Assembly: GCF_025061645.1 (NCBI RefSeq)
Contig: NZ_JANYMP010000051.1
Span: 1 to 43,009, forward strand
DNA from: Umezawaea endophytica
GTDB taxonomy: Bacteria > Actinomycetota > Actinomycetes > Mycobacteriales > Pseudonocardiaceae
Direction: 5' to 3'
DNA length: 43,009 nt
This document shows, one piece after another, positions 31,249 through 38,385 of the stretch. A program made the position numbers and the translations under genes. Within the stretch, counting starts at the first letter, position 1. Each line of letters opens with the position of its first letter. The notes beneath the pieces are model-generated. The model had not been told where the DNA came from, made no database searches, and saw only the letters and a program-made list of their open reading frames with translations.

Positions 31249-31671
31249 ATGAATTCCGACGAACCGCAGACTAGCAACCCCGACGAGCACGCGGTCTTCC
31301 TCGCCCACGGCGTGCTGGAGATCGCCCGAGGACAGTTCGGCCGCGCGGTGACCAGGCTCGCCACCCAGTCGAGCGCGGAAGCGACCGCGTTGCGCACTGT
31401 GCTGACCGAGCAAGCCTCCGAGGTGCGCGCACTGCACGCGCTGTCTGTGGGCTACGGGTGGAGCGACGCAATCCACCGCGTCACCACTCCGGACGCGCTC
31501 GCCCGTGCCCGCGAACACGGCCACGTCGGCACCGACCTGGCGACCGGGTGCCCAGTGCTCACCGGGACCGGCCAGCGCGCGCTGTCCCGGTGGCGGGACT
31601 TCGTCTTACCACTGCGGGACCTGCCCGAGTACGCGCCTATGTGGCTGTTCGTCCACGGGCTGGACGGCTGA
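31249..31671 (+). CDS. Unknown cargo protein, 140 aa, helical
   Basis: The ATG at 31249 follows GAGAAACGG; an upstream GTG at 31198 lies within the hairpin and is unlikely. The product is mostly helical: EHAVFLAHGVLEIARGQFGR, then SAEATALRTVLTEQASEVRA and a C-terminal WRDFVLPLRDLPEYAPMWLF. The polar N-terminus (NSDEPQTSNPDE) is disordered. No family recognised. It is followed directly by leader hairpin 3. Confidence 0.75.
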   Translation: MNSDEPQTSNPDEHAVFLAHGVLEIARGQFGRAVTRLATQSSAEATALRTVLTEQASEVRALHALSVGYGWSDAIHRVTTPDALARAREHGHVGTDLATGCPVLTGTGQRALSRWRDFVLPLRDLPEYAPMWLFVHGLDG

Positions 31672-31680
31672 CCTATTCAC

Positions 31681-31712
31681 CGCTGCCCCGGTGTGGCAAC
31701 GCCGGGGCAGCG
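31681..31712 (+). repeat. Leader hairpin 3 (GGTGTGGCAACGCC family), 14-bp stem
   Basis: Arms 31681-31694 and 31699-31712 pair over 14 bp with one G-T pair, again with a GGCA loop closed by T-A. It starts 9 bases after the previous stop and ends 20 bases before the next ATG. CGAGAAAGG follows, parallel to the other leaders. The G-T pair replacing A-T keeps the stem as RNA. Confidence 0.8.
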
Positions 31713-31732
31713 CTTCGAGAAAGGCACTACGC

Positions 31733-32446
31733 ATGACGGAACCAGCGGACACCGCCCATGACGGGCAGGAAGACCTGGACGTGCACGGCATGTTCCTGAT
31801 CATGAACCTGTTGGGCGGCTGCAAGGGATTGCGGCTGCGCGAGGGGATGAGCGAGTACGTCACGATCGAACACGGCGAGACGGTCGACTACGACGACGTG
31901 CAGCGGGTGTACGCGCGGGCGGATCTACTCGAACTCCCGGTCCGCTACTCCGACACGGTCGGCAGCGACATCGACGTGGTGAACCAGCAGGAACTCGTGG
32001 TCGAGTTCGGCGCATCGACGTTCGTCGTGCTCCACAACGAGTTCGCCGACGCGCACGGTCTCGCGTTGCCGGTGTGTCGACCGCTTCCCGGCGACGCCGA
32101 CAACTCCCGACTTCGCCGACTGTTCGAGATGGTGACCCGCTTGAGCGATCACCCGGTGTTGAACAAGGAACGCCACGCCCGCTACCTCAACGACTTGGCG
32201 GACATGGCATGGCGATCACACGTGCGCCGCTCCGTGATCGCGGCTCTGCCCGACCTGTCGCCGGATGACGAAGGCGACCAGCGGATCACCGGTGCCGCCC
32301 TTGACACCCGCGAGCCGATCAAGACCGCCTACTTCGGGTTCGAGGACACCACGTGGACGGCCACGACGCGGTACACGGTCAAGAACGCCCGTCACGACGA
32401 TGCGGTCCGGTATGTGGCCGTGACCCTGTTCGGTTGGGAGGTCTGA
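31733..32446 (+). CDS. Unknown cargo protein, 237 aa
   Basis: It starts at the ATG at 31733 behind GAGAAAGG; the longer frame upstream belongs to readthrough of the previous region. The sequence is acidic with alpha/beta character: VHGMFLIMNLLGGCKGLRLR, EYVTIEHGETVDYDDVQRVY, then IDVVNQQELVVEFGASTFVV, and a helical block LRRLFEMVTRLSDHP. The C-terminus ends in strands with RYTVKNARHDDAVRYVAVTL. No family recognised. The next gene begins 2 bases after its stop, so the two are coupled. Confidence 0.75.
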   Translation: MTEPADTAHDGQEDLDVHGMFLIMNLLGGCKGLRLREGMSEYVTIEHGETVDYDDVQRVYARADLLELPVRYSDTVGSDIDVVNQQELVVEFGASTFVVLHNEFADAHGLALPVCRPLPGDADNSRLRRLFEMVTRLSDHPVLNKERHARYLNDLADMAWRSHVRRSVIAALPDLSPDDEGDQRITGAALDTREPIKTAYFGFEDTTWTATTRYTVKNARHDDAVRYVAVTLFGWEV

Positions 32447-32448
32447 TC

Positions 32449-32835
32449 ATGGCGAAGCTCGACAGGAGCGCGGTGGACCTGCCGCCGTTGCCGGTGCAGT
32501 ACGAGGACTTCTACGACGGCCACGAGTGGCGCGGGGAGATGCAGCAGCGCGGCTGGAGCGTGCCCGGCTTGTGGGGCCGAGACGGCTGGAACCTCGGCAC
32601 GTGGCCGCTTACAGCGGTCGCGCTGTTCGCCGCGCCGACGGCGAAAGTCTGGGCCTATGTCACCTATGTGGAGGGTGACGTGGACGTGCACGCGTTCGAC
32701 AGCGAGGACGAGCGCGACCGGGCGGTCACAGAGGAAGTGGTGTTCTGGTGGCGCAACGGGGACGCGGTCGGCCCCGAGGACCTTCCGGAGACCGGCTACC
32801 TGGAGCACCACCACGGCCCGTTTCCGGGATTCTGA
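32449..32835 (+). CDS. Unknown cargo protein, 128 aa, Trp-rich
   Basis: The ATG at 32449 lies 2 bases after the preceding TGA, with GGGAGG upstream in the end of that gene. The product contains seven or so tryptophans (YDGHEWRGEMQQRGWSVPGL, GRDGWNLGTWPLTAVALF, VVFWWRNG) and an acidic strand region (VTYVEGDVDVHAFDSEDER). No family recognised. A strong terminator follows at 32861. It has no leader hairpin of its own, consistent with coupling to the gene before it. Confidence 0.75.
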   Translation: MAKLDRSAVDLPPLPVQYEDFYDGHEWRGEMQQRGWSVPGLWGRDGWNLGTWPLTAVALFAAPTAKVWAYVTYVEGDVDVHAFDSEDERDRAVTEEVVFWWRNGDAVGPEDLPETGYLEHHHGPFPGF

Positions 32836-32860
32836 TCGCAGCGAACTGAACACGTGAACT

Positions 32861-32890
32861 GAGGGGGACCGGTGTGCACCGGTCCCCCTC
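32861..32890 (+). terminator. Terminator of the cargo operon
   Basis: A perfect 14-bp inverted repeat (GAGGGGGACCGGTG with its complement, 32861-32874 and 32877-32890) around TG is followed by TTG. It lies 25 bases after the last cargo gene. Confidence 0.8.
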
Positions 32891-32981
32891 TTGCATGTCC
32901 GGCCCCGGACGGCTCACAGGGCCGGACAGCGGCTCTACCGGTGACGGAGCGGGTTGCTCTGCCGGTCACTCGGATGCAGTA

Positions 32982-32997
32982 TCGAACGCGTGTTCGA
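32982..32997 (+). promoter_or_regulatory. LexA (SOS) box, perfect actinobacterial consensus
   Basis: TCGAAC-GCGT-GTTCGA is an exact match to the mycobacterial/actinobacterial LexA site TCGAAC(N4)GTTCGA. It lies 28 bases before the GTG at 33026. The downstream gene is therefore likely repressed by host LexA and induced by DNA damage. Confidence 0.75.
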
Positions 32998-33025
32998 AAA
33001 TTCAGCTCAGGACTCCCCGGACCTC

Positions 33026-33319
33026 GTGAAGGTCTGCGACCCCGTTGAGCTGGTCTGGGTGGACCTGGGTAAAGCCCATCGGCCGGAGGTTCCGTCGGAC
33101 ACGCCGCCTGAGTTGAAGGTGCGCAACAGGGGGTTGGTCTTGTCCGGCACTGTGCAAGGCGAGCTACGCGCGTGGGTACGCAGCGCACGCGGCACTTGGT
33201 ACGGCTTGGTCGACTACGCCGTGCCGTGGTTCGCCTTCGGCACTATTCCCGTGCGGCAGTTGGTGCCCCGCGCGGCGCTTGCCAAGCGCCGTCCGGGAGA
33301 GGTCGAGCCACCGTTCTGA
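33026..33319 (+). CDS. SOS-controlled unknown protein, 97 aa
   Basis: The GTG at 33026 lies downstream of the LexA box; earlier in-frame starts overlap the box and would give an untypical leader. The sequence is strand-rich: DPVELVWVDLGKAHRPEVPS, KVRNRGLVLSGTVQGELRAW, then SARGTWYGLVDYAVPWFAFG, and it ends in RQLVPRAALAKRRPG. It resembles a small OB- or SH3-like barrel, but that is an impression only. Short proteins of this pattern are also common on actinobacterial chromosomes. A terminator follows at 33337. In a prophage, an SOS-driven gene may be an antirepressor or a host-modifying factor. Confidence 0.65.
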   Translation: MKVCDPVELVWVDLGKAHRPEVPSDTPPELKVRNRGLVLSGTVQGELRAWVRSARGTWYGLVDYAVPWFAFGTIPVRQLVPRAALAKRRPGEVEPPF

Positions 33320-33336
33320 GGTGAAGGTGATGGGCG

Positions 33337-33372
33337 GAGCCCTCGCGACGGGGGGAGTGGCCGCGAGGGCTC
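33337..33372 (+). terminator. Terminator after the SOS-box gene
   Basis: Arms GAGCCCTCGCG and CGCGAGGGCTC (11 bp, perfect) with a 14-base loop lie 18 bases after the stop at 33319. The rest of the 33,320-33,587 gap contains only a 12-bp palindrome, ACCTGATCAGGT (33497-33508), which may be an operator for the next gene. Confidence 0.7.
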
Positions 33373-33587
33373 GACGCCCTGTCCCAGGGGAAAGCGTCGG
33401 CCGGAGGTTGTGTCGACGTTGGCTGTGATGACCTGGCCTCGTTGTGGTTGCCCTTCGGGGCTGTGAATCGCTGAGGCCAGGGGGTGACTCTTGATCACCT
33501 GATCAGGTAAGCATTGTCGTTGCGAGGCCGTTCGCGTCGGGAGCGCCGTTAGGTTGCGCGAAACGACCTTGAAGGAAAGGAAAGCCC

Positions 33588-33836
33588 GTGTTGGCCTCCC
33601 GTATCGCCGGTGCGCTCATCGCCTCAGCCGGTTCCGTTCTCCTGGCTGCTACGCCTGCACTGGCGGACAACGACTCCAACTTCGGCGGTGGGGTGAACGC
33701 CCCTAACAACTGGAACTTCACCGCTGCCGCAGTCTGTCTTCAGGAGGTCGCGGTCGTCCCGGTGCTCGGCGACTACGTCAGCGACCACGTCAACAACTGT
33801 TCCAACGGCAACGTCATCGACCACAGCGGTCGCTGA
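33588..33836 (+). CDS. Small secreted protein, chaplin-like, 82 aa
   Basis: A classical signal peptide (LASRIAGALIASAGSVLLAA, cleavage after TPALA) is followed by a 55-residue mature part rich in Asn and Gly (DNDSNFGGGVNAPNNWNF). It has two cysteines (AVCLQEVAVVPVLGDYV and NNCSNGNV), as in short chaplin/rodlin-type surface proteins. Similar proteins are common on Pseudonocardiales chromosomes. GTG start with GGAAAGGAAAG upstream. In a prophage it would be a lysogenic-conversion gene altering the cell surface. It stands alone between terminators. Confidence 0.75.
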   Translation: MLASRIAGALIASAGSVLLAATPALADNDSNFGGGVNAPNNWNFTAAAVCLQEVAVVPVLGDYVSDHVNNCSNGNVIDHSGR

Positions 33837-33900
33837 GTCCGAAACACGCCGAAGGCCCCGCCACTGAGATGTGTGGCGGGGCCTTCGGCGTGTTTCGGAC
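33837..33900. terminator. Bidirectional terminator with 28-bp perfect stem
   Basis: Arms 33837-33864 and 33873-33900 are perfectly complementary over 28 bases, with an 8-base loop. They separate the plus-strand secreted protein gene from the convergent minus-strand early operon. The stem starts immediately after the TGA. Confidence 0.85.
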
Positions 33901-33983
33901 ATACGTGTACCCAGTCAGGTCATCATGCTCGCTGAAGCGACTGAAGGTCAACTCCAATCGGCCTCATTCACGTGTGATGCCGG

Positions 33984-34703
33984 TCACGTCGTTTCCTGGT
34001 GGAGTTGCTCGTCCAGGGTCTGGGCGAGCTGTGCCCAGACGTCCAACGGCCAGCGCTGCTCGCATCCGGCGCACACCGCCTCCACCTGCTCGGGGTCGAT
34101 GCTCAGCGCCGGACGTCGGACGAAGTCCATCTCCTCGTCCGACCACACCTGCACCGTCGCCACCCCACACACCGGACACGCCCGGCCCCGCAACGGGTAG
34201 CGGGGCACCGGGTCCAACAGCAACCGTGCGGTGCGCACCCACTCGGCCGCGAGGTCGGCGGCCCACAGCACGTAGTCGGCGGCGGCGTGCTGCCAGTCCT
34301 CGGCGTGCCCGCCCCAGGTGCGCACGACCTCCAGCAGGTTCGCCGGGTTGCGGTAGGAGTGCCGATGGCCCACGCAAGCCCGACGGACCTCGTGGCGGAT
34401 CTCGGCCAGCAACTCCAGCGCTCCGAGGCTGGCCGGCGGACGGCTGCCGAGCTTGCCGGTCGCCCCCGCGCGCTTGCTCCCCGGCGTCACTGCCTCCTGG
34501 ACCTGGGCGAGCAGCGGCAGCACCTCGGCCACCTCGTGCCGGTCGTCCTGGCGGTGCAACACGTACAAGCCGGGCTGGACAAGCTGGTCGACGGCGGCTT
34601 CCCACGCCAAACGTGCGGCGGCAGCCTGATCACGCGTCGGGGCAGGCGGAACCTCGTCGAGGTCGACGTGGTCGAAGCTCTCGGCGTTGTGGGCGGCGGT
34701 CAT
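33984..34703 (-). CDS. Phage early protein with zinc-ribbon C-terminus, 239 aa
   Basis: The N-terminal 150 residues are helical (DQAAAARLAWEAAVDQLVQP, LGALELLAEIRHEVRRACVG, then WGGHAEDWQHAAADYVLWAA). The C-terminal 70 residues carry two CxxC pairs (CPVCGVATVQVW and VCAGCEQRWP) around a DEEMDFVRRPALSIDPEQVE segment. This layout occurs in many actinophage proteins near the replication genes. The function is unknown; DNA binding through the zinc ribbon is plausible. The ATG at 34703 overlaps the preceding stop by 4 bases. Last gene of the early operon. Confidence 0.75.
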   Translation of the reverse strand: MTAAHNAESFDHVDLDEVPPAPTRDQAAAARLAWEAAVDQLVQPGLYVLHRQDDRHEVAEVLPLLAQVQEAVTPGSKRAGATGKLGSRPPASLGALELLAEIRHEVRRACVGHRHSYRNPANLLEVVRTWGGHAEDWQHAAADYVLWAADLAAEWVRTARLLLDPVPRYPLRGRACPVCGVATVQVWSDEEMDFVRRPALSIDPEQVEAVCAGCEQRWPLDVWAQLAQTLDEQLHQETT

Positions 34704-35242
34704 GCGGTGGCTCCTGGTGTGGTGGTCACGGCGTCGAGTCGGCTCGGGTGCGCGCGGCTGTGCAGGTCGCGGGTTTCCCTGCCGCCGTTACGAAGTCGAG
34801 TGGTGCGTCGGCACGTGACGCCGGGTAGCGCGCCACAGACTGGGCAGGTGTGGCCCAGGGCATCCGTGGCGCGGGAGGGGTCGGCGCGCGTCCATCCGGC
34901 GGCGGCGTAGACGGCCGCGATGCCCCGCCGCCCGGCCGCCGCGAACAGCGCCCGGTCGTTGTCGGTGGGGCGGCGGCGCGGTGTGCGCGCCTCGGTGTAG
35001 CGGCGGGCGGACTTGATGCGCTGGATGATCTCGGCCGGGGTGATTCGGTCGGTGACCTTCCCGGCGGCCAGTACGGCGGCGTGACACTCGCCGAGGCTGT
35101 ACCCGGCCAGTGCTGAACGCCACGCCCGAACGTCGGCCTCGCCGGGGGCTTGGCCCCGGAAGTGCGCGATCATCGCCAGCACCGAAGCCACCTCGGCACG
35201 GCTCATCATCTGCTGGTCGAACCGGGTCGTCACGGCGCTCAT
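34700..35242 (-). CDS. Helicase-loader-like N-terminus with zinc finger, 180 aa
   Basis: Residues 10-75 (MMSRAEVASVLAMIAHFRGQ, DVRAWRSALAGYSLGECHAA, then DRITPAEIIQRIKSARR) resemble phage helicase loader/inhibitor proteins of the G39P type. The C-terminal part has CPVCGALPGVTCRR followed by HSRAHPSR, an actinophage zinc-finger pattern. The neighbouring O-like replication gene stops at its start (35,242), so the pair probably recruits the host replicative helicase to the phage origin. The ATG at 35242 sits in an overlap with the preceding stop. Confidence 0.75.
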   Translation of the reverse strand: MSAVTTRFDQQMMSRAEVASVLAMIAHFRGQAPGEADVRAWRSALAGYSLGECHAAVLAAGKVTDRITPAEIIQRIKSARRYTEARTPRRRPTDNDRALFAAAGRRGIAAVYAAAGWTRADPSRATDALGHTCPVCGALPGVTCRRTTRLRNGGRETRDLHSRAHPSRLDAVTTTPGATA

Positions 35243-36414
35243 CAGGCCACCCCCGCCAACGCGGGCGCGCCAACGAAGGATCCCGAGCCGCCCTTGGGAA
35301 CGTCCCCGCGGCCTGAGGCGACGCCCAGAACGGCGGCCAGGTGCTGCGGGGCCGGGTCGTGCTCGCCGATCTCGCCGTCCTCGATCGCCATCCGGCGCAC
35401 GAGTTCCATCGCCGCGGCCACTGCGTCGTCGCTGCGGGACCGCCCCGCGGCTTGCGCGATCACCGGTGCCCGCATTGCTTCGGCGACCAGCTCCGGGAGC
35501 AATCCCACCCCGAGCCGCTTGCCCGCCCAGGTCCGAAGACCGGTCACGACGTGCTCGGCCGCTATTCCCTCGCCCAGCAGCCCGGACACCTGGCCCACCA
35601 GGCGGGAAACGACCGTGCGGGGCAGGTTCGGCACGAGCTCGGCAACCAGCCGCGCGGCGTCCTCGCGTGTGCGCACACCCTCGTGTGCGGGCGCGACGCC
35701 CTGAACTTGAGTTTCACTCAACGAGACAGGGACTACGAACCCCTTCCCCCTACCCCCTTCCCCCTGACCCAACGCGGAAGGGATCTCCGAAGGGATCCGG
35801 GAAGGGGTCCCCGATCCCTTCCCCAAGGTCTCGACCACGAGTGGCGCAGGGGTCGGCCGCGACTGCGTATCGGGTGCGGAGTCGGGCTCGACGGACGCCG
35901 TCGACGCCGTGCCGGTATCGCGACGTCGGCTCGGCGCGCACGCGGCCTTGACCTCCGAGGGCATCGTGCCCACGCCGTCGACGAGCGCCGCGGCGGCCAA
36001 CCCCGGCGCCGCTCCGCACCGTGCCGGTAGACGGTGCAACTCGGCGGCCACCGCCGCCCGCAGGATCGGACTGGAGATCGCGAACGACTCACGGATCGCG
36101 GCGGCCAACGTGTTGGGTTGCTTCCAGATGCCGTCGTTGCGCACCAGCGACCGGACGAGCACCTCCTCGGTGTCGTGGTCGGCCAGCGCGAAGCGGGAGT
36201 CGTGCAGTTCGGCGAGCGCGGTGGTGATGGTGTCCACGCTGGTGGTCGAACACATCGATGCCCAGCGGCGCAGTCGCATCGGCACCAGACCGCAGTAGGA
36301 CAGGTCCTCTTGCGACAGCAGAAGCATGTAGAGCCGCTGGGCGTCGCCGGACAGGGCTCGCCAGTCCGGGTCGTTCCAGATGGTGATGATGAGTCGGGCA
36401 TGGTCACGCGCCAC
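35242..36414 (-). CDS. O-like replication initiation protein, 390 aa
   Basis: The N-terminal 130 residues form a winged-helix-type DNA-binding region as in phage replication proteins: HARLIITIWNDPDWRALSGD, YMLLLSQEDLSYCGLVPMRL, VDTITTALAELHDSRFALAD and VRSLVRNDGIWKQPN. A long Ser/Pro/Gly linker follows (residues about 160-235). A helical C-terminal domain (LVAELVPNLPRTVVSRLVGQ, then LRTWAGKRLGVGLLPELVAEAM) probably contacts the helicase loader next door. The linker-coding DNA contains iteron-like repeats (35,740-35,822), reminiscent of the lambda origin lying inside gene O. The start is the GTG at 36414. Confidence 0.8.
   Translation of the reverse strand: MARDHARLIITIWNDPDWRALSGDAQRLYMLLLSQEDLSYCGLVPMRLRRWASMCSTTSVDTITTALAELHDSRFALADHDTEEVLVRSLVRNDGIWKQPNTLAAAIRESFAISSPILRAAVAAELHRLPARCGAAPGLAAAALVDGVGTMPSEVKAACAPSRRRDTGTASTASVEPDSAPDTQSRPTPAPLVVETLGKGSGTPSRIPSEIPSALGQGEGGRGKGFVVPVSLSETQVQGVAPAHEGVRTREDAARLVAELVPNLPRTVVSRLVGQVSGLLGEGIAAEHVVTGLRTWAGKRLGVGLLPELVAEAMRAPVIAQAAGRSRSDDAVAAAMELVRRMAIEDGEIGEHDPAPQHLAAVLGVASGRGDVPKGGSGSFVGAPALAGVA
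35740..35822. repeat. Iteron-like repeats, candidate phage replication origin
   Basis: GGAAGGGATC-type decamers start at 35776, 35788 and 35800, exactly 12 bases apart (the second begins CGAAG, the third ends GGGTC). An inverted perfect copy lies at 35813-35822. CCCCTTCCCCCT occurs twice next to them (35740-35751 and 35754-35765). All lie in the linker-coding part of the replication gene. Confidence 0.6.
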
Positions 36415-36652
36415 GGAAGGATCCCCCGGTCTGTGCGTGGTGTGCGGGCAAACGAAGCCGTGCCCGGATACGGGCAGCGGTGTAGGTACTCAGGTGCGTG
36501 CGCGTGGCGATCTGCGCGTCGGTGAGGCCGCGGCCGTGCAGCCACGCCACCACCAACTCACGCGCGCCGGTGGACAGTTCCTCCGCGACCAGGCCGTCAC
36601 CGAGGAACTGACGAGCGGCTTCGGCATCACCGTGAGCGGCAGCGGAAATCAT
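36404..36652 (-). CDS. Small helix-turn-helix protein, 82 aa
   Basis: A HTH lies in the middle: LSTGARELVVAWLHGRGLTD, then AQIATRTHLSTYTAARIRAR. The first 20 residues are an acidic-to-neutral helix (AAAHGDAEAARQFLGDGLVA). The ATG at 36652 has no good ribosome binding site. Start may differ, or the message may be leaderless. It overlaps the start of the replication gene by 11 bases, so it is probably co-transcribed. It could regulate the early operon. Confidence 0.65.
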   Translation of the reverse strand: MISAAAHGDAEAARQFLGDGLVAEELSTGARELVVAWLHGRGLTDAQIATRTHLSTYTAARIRARLRLPAHHAQTGGSFRGA

Positions 36653-36732
36653 CGATCCGGCTACCGGAAACTGTTGGTGCGCATGGCAAAGCGACGCTCC
36701 TTGGCGGGATGCGTGAACGAGGATCGGTCGAG

Positions 36733-37206
36733 TCAGACCTGAGTAATCGGCGCGAGTGGCTTGCTGTGGTCGCGTAACGGCTGTGTGGCCAGGTTCAGCG
36801 CGTAGACCGGCATCAGTTTGCCGCCGTTGCGTCCACGGGTGTCGGTGCTGCGCACGTAGCGGTCGGTACCGACCAGGATCCCGGCAGCGAGCAGCCTGCG
36901 GACCGTGGCCCCGACCATCGGAGGACGCACCCACGCGGGCAGCAGGCCGCGCCACCGGTTCGCGCTGGTCTCCCGGAACGGATCGGCCAGTGCGTCATGG
37001 ACGATCACCCGCACCACGGCTGCGACGTGCGTGCTGTTGCGGGGATCGGAAGCCAGCAACGCGGCGATGTAGTCGACGGTGACCCCGTAGTCCAACGGCA
37101 GCCCGATCAGGTGTCGGGTGATCTCGGTGGACAACTCGGCCAACGGGGTCGGGGTACGGGTCCGACCGGCCCCCCGAGACCGGTCGGACCGTATCCCCGC
37201 GCTCAC
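36733..37206 (-). CDS. Unknown early phage protein, 157 aa
   Basis: The GTG at 37206 overlaps the preceding stop (GTGA), with GGAGG upstream. The sequence is helical with LAELSTEITRHLIGLPLDYG, then VTVDYIAALLASDPRNSTHV, AAVVRVIVHDALADPF and a winged-helix-like end (MVGATVRRLLAAGILVGTDR followed by YVRSTDTRGRNGGKLMPVYAL). It may be a DNA-binding protein. No family name can be given. About 80 bases separate it from the small HTH gene. Confidence 0.7.
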   Translation of the reverse strand: MSAGIRSDRSRGAGRTRTPTPLAELSTEITRHLIGLPLDYGVTVDYIAALLASDPRNSTHVAAVVRVIVHDALADPFRETSANRWRGLLPAWVRPPMVGATVRRLLAAGILVGTDRYVRSTDTRGRNGGKLMPVYALNLATQPLRDHSKPLAPITQV

Positions 37207-37529
37207 ACGGCCTCCGTGAGCCGGAACGTCCTGACTTCCGTGATCTCTTCGCAGTCGGCGAGGACTTCCGGATGCAGAGCCTTGATCAGCTTCTGGGACA
37301 AGGCCACCCGCAGGGTGCGTCGCCAGGTGACGGCGGGCCGTCCGTCGACGAGGCCGACTTCGGCAAGGCCTAGACGGCTTTTGATCTTGCGCTGGAGATC
37401 GGCTTTGACGTTCTTGAGCGTGTCGAGTTGTGCATCGACCACGCGCAGGAGTTCCACGCTGTCGGACAGATCGTCCAGCGGCACGGCGTTGGCAGGCGTC
37501 ACAATGGCGGCGGGCTGTGATGCGGACAT
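37203..37529 (-). CDS. Early phage protein, recombination-associated type, 108 aa
   Basis: First gene of the leftward early operon. I start it at the ATG at 37529 with GGGAGG upstream. A helical N-terminus (DLSDSVELLRVVDAQLDTLK, then NVKADLQRKIKSRLGLAEVG) is followed by a strand-helix motif GRPAVTWRRTLRVALSQKLI and LHPEVLADCEEITEVRTFRL. The second part resembles the segment that follows the nuclease domain in YqaJ-type viral recombinases, here without the nuclease. It could be a free-standing accessory domain. Function unknown. Confidence 0.65.
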   Translation of the reverse strand: MSASQPAAIVTPANAVPLDDLSDSVELLRVVDAQLDTLKNVKADLQRKIKSRLGLAEVGLVDGRPAVTWRRTLRVALSQKLIKALHPEVLADCEEITEVRTFRLTEAV

Positions 37530-37959
37530 GAGAAGGGCCGCCTCCCTGGCGACCGGTAGTGCTGTGGGTGGTGGACAACGACGGGTAACACCGCTAACCA
37601 CGCCGCGAGTAGCGCGCCCGAGTCGTCCACGCCCTGCGCTCGTGCTGCGAACACCTTCATCACCGACCCCCCGTCGCTGATGTCACGCCACCCGAACGGA
37701 GTAGCTAACGTGACCTTCCGTCATGTTCGCGACCAGCTTACGCACAACGTGTCAAATTTTCATGCACAAAAACTTATTTCCGTGGCACGGAAAATCCCGC
37801 ACGGCGGAAGTTTCTGTGGTGTCCGACTCCGGTAGGTAGCTCGGGGAGTTGGGGATGCGACAGGATTGAAGCCTGCTGGGGGGCAGTTTGATCATCACTG
37901 CGACAGGGAACCGGGTCATGGTCGACGGGGACCGGCGTGACCGAGGAAGGTGTGCAGAC
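37530..37959. promoter_or_regulatory. Divergent control region between early operon and repressor
   Basis: No gene lies in these 430 bases. The stretch 37,740-37,800 is AT-rich. It holds a minus-strand TTGACA (37750-37755) that could serve the early operon, and an operator-like palindrome at 37777-37793. This is the likely immunity region of the phage. Confidence 0.55.
37777..37793. promoter_or_regulatory. Operator candidate, 17-bp palindrome
   Basis: TTTCCGTG and CACGGAAA (8 bp each, perfect) flank one G. It lies 22 bases from the TTGACA box of the early operon, between divergent repressor and early genes. A half-site TTCCGT occurs near 37717 too. Confidence 0.6.
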
Positions 37960-38385
37960 ATGGCGCGATCCGCCCATGAAGCCAACGATGGCAAGCCGCG
38001 CGAGTACGCCTTGGATGTCCTGATAGCGAGGAAGAAGCCGGGGGTCAGCATCCGGCAGATCGAACGCGACGCCGGGTTGCCCCCAGGGTCGCTTGCTCAT
38101 CATCTCAAGACCGCGAAACGGGGTGCGATCCCGCGCCTTGCGACCATGCAGCGGTTCGCCGCCGCGATCGGCGCGGACTTCACCGAGGTCACCAAGGCCT
38201 TCGCGGCGGACTCCTTCGTAGCCCCCGACAGCTCGTCGGTGCTTACCAAGGACGAGCGCGAGGTGCTGGACCTCTATCGCCAGCTTTCCGAGGCGCACAA
38301 GGGGTTGGTACGAGCCCAACTGCAAGCGGCCGTCGATTACGTGGCGAAGGTGAGCCCGGCCCGAACCGGGACGAAGCGCTCGTAA
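37960..38385 (+). CDS. Phage repressor-like HTH protein, 141 aa
   Basis: The N-terminal 75 residues carry an XRE-type helix-turn-helix: VLIARKKPGVSIRQIERDAG, then LPPGSLAHHLKTAKRGAIPR, followed by LATMQRFAAAIGADFTEVTK. The C-terminal helices (SSVLTKDEREVLDLYRQLSE, then AHKGLVRAQLQAAVDYVAK) probably dimerise. I choose the ATG at 37960 with GAGGAAGGTG upstream; earlier starts add a basic leader. It is divergent from the early operon across an operator candidate, as expected for the immunity repressor. There is no peptidase domain, so it would not be cleaved like lambda CI. Confidence 0.8.
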   Translation: MARSAHEANDGKPREYALDVLIARKKPGVSIRQIERDAGLPPGSLAHHLKTAKRGAIPRLATMQRFAAAIGADFTEVTKAFAADSFVAPDSSSVLTKDEREVLDLYRQLSEAHKGLVRAQLQAAVDYVAKVSPARTGTKRS

